NCBI RefSeq assembly: GCF_003955715.1
Contig: NZ_CP034463.1
Span: forward strand, 3,410,001-3,474,000
Length of the DNA: 64,000 bases
DNA from: Streptomyces aquilus
GTDB taxonomy: Bacteria > Actinomycetota > Actinomycetes > Streptomycetales > Streptomycetaceae
Direction of reading: 5' to 3'
The notes beneath the pieces were generated by a model. It did not search any database. It was not told the DNA's origin and was given only the letters and a program-made list of their open reading frames with translations. Within the stretch, counting starts at the first letter, position 1, and each line of letters starts with the position of its first letter. Both the position numbers and the translations under genes were made by a program. This document shows, piece by piece, positions 63,463 to 64,000 of this stretch.

Positions 63463-64000
63463 GTGGAGCTCAGCAGACGAACTTTCAGCACCCTCGCCGG
63501 TACGGCCGCGCTCGGCTTCGCGCTGACCGGCAGCGGCGGTGTGCTGCCGTCGCGGACGGGGCCCCGCGTCGTGCCCACGGGGCCGCCGCCGGCCCCGCCC
63601 GTCGCGGACGGCGCCGTCCACACGGTCGGCCACGACCGCTACTCCCTGCTCGTCGACGGCCGGCGGCTGGCGCTGTGGCCGGGCGAGATGCATCTGTTCC
63701 GGCTGCCGAGCCCGTCGCTGTGGCGGGACGTGCTGGAGAAGATGCGGGCGCACGGCTACAACGCCGTCAGCCTCTCCGTCGCCTGGAACTACCACTCCCC
63801 CGCCCCGGGCACGTACGACTTCACGGGCGTCCGCGACCTCGACCGCTTCCTGCGCACGGCCGCCGCCACCGGGCTGTACGTCGTGCTGCGCCCCGGCCCC
63901 CACCTCGGCGCCGACATCGACGCGGGCGGCCTCCCCGGCTGGCTGACGGCGACCGGGGGACACGCCCGGACCACCGACCCCGCCTATCTGGCGCACGCCG
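63463..64000 (+). CDS. GH35 beta-galactosidase, N-terminal part
   Basis: Partial at the right edge; 179 residues visible. It starts VELSRRTFSTLAG, a twin-arginine-type signal, and continues with a Pro-rich linker and the GH35 barrel start (RLALWPGEMHLFRLPSPSLWRDVLEKMRAHGYNAVSLSVAWNYHSPAPGTYDF in pattern, then YVVLRPGPHLGADIDAGGLPGWL). GH35 enzymes remove terminal beta-galactose. AGGAGG lies 10 nt before the GTG. The catalytic residues lie beyond the window. Confidence 0.9.
   Translation, partial: MELSRRTFSTLAGTAALGFALTGSGGVLPSRTGPRVVPTGPPPAPPVADGAVHTVGHDRYSLLVDGRRLALWPGEMHLFRLPSPSLWRDVLEKMRAHGYNAVSLSVAWNYHSPAPGTYDFTGVRDLDRFLRTAAATGLYVVLRPGPHLGADIDAGGLPGWLTATGGHARTTDPAYLAHA

Overview
The window is a 64-kb piece of a high-GC actinomycete chromosome, almost certainly Streptomyces. 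The evidence is the strong G/C bias at third codon positions, many GTG starts, GGAGG ribosome sites, many apparently leaderless genes, and a gene order (TerD pair, peroxiredoxin, DUF3052 protein, aceE, then fasR-fabD-fabH-acpP-fabF-DUF3145) that I recognise from Streptomyces core chromosomes. I saw no rRNA or tRNA gene, CRISPR array, transposase, prophage or secondary-metabolite cluster. The last gene (GH35) runs off the right edge.

Layout. 1-5500: stress and central carbon genes (two TerD-domain proteins, peroxiredoxin, DUF3052, pyruvate dehydrogenase E1). 5600-9540: potassium channel, a DUF4190 membrane protein beside a decayed copy of itself, and a divergent DHA2 exporter/TetR pair. 9600-15360: DUF1023 hydrolase, DUF4429/SHOCT protein, a MerR-controlled aldo/keto reductase, GNAT acetyltransferase, beta-lactamase-fold hydrolase, pirin. 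15400-20900: the fatty-acid synthase II operon with its regulator, then DUF3145. 21100-31850: secreted SGNH lipoprotein, aldose epimerase, GH3 glycosidase, small metabolic genes with a LysR regulator, an unusual secreted pyroglutamyl-peptidase-like protein, LysE and EI24 membrane proteins. 32000-38860: secreted M14 carboxypeptidase coupled to a serine hydrolase, Ohr, a MarR/oxidoreductase pair, and a zinc-ribbon membrane protein.

39000-53750 is a sugar island. A LacI repressor and a YtfQRT-YjfF-type importer (galactofuranose family) read leftward. A DgoD-like sugar-acid dehydratase, a zinc alcohol dehydrogenase, an unclassified TIM-barrel-like protein, a ChvE-MmsA-MmsB multiple-monosaccharide importer and an aldose epimerase read rightward. 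A 15-nt motif, CCGAWATWTCGAAYA, lies in the same orientation before three of these transcription units and suggests one regulator. The likely theme is uptake of galactose-type sugars and oxidative, non-phosphorylating catabolism.

53900-64000 is accessory: an aminotransferase with a long Pro/Ala/Met tail, a small secreted cysteine-containing protein, and a two-gene predicted conflict system consisting of a Trypco2-like protein coupled to a trypsin-NACHT-repeat STAND ATPase. A secreted intradiol dioxygenase, small membrane proteins, a DUF4360 protein, an Rrf2 regulator without cysteines and the start of a GH35 beta-galactosidase follow. The protease-NACHT pair is the best candidate here for an under-characterised immune-type system.
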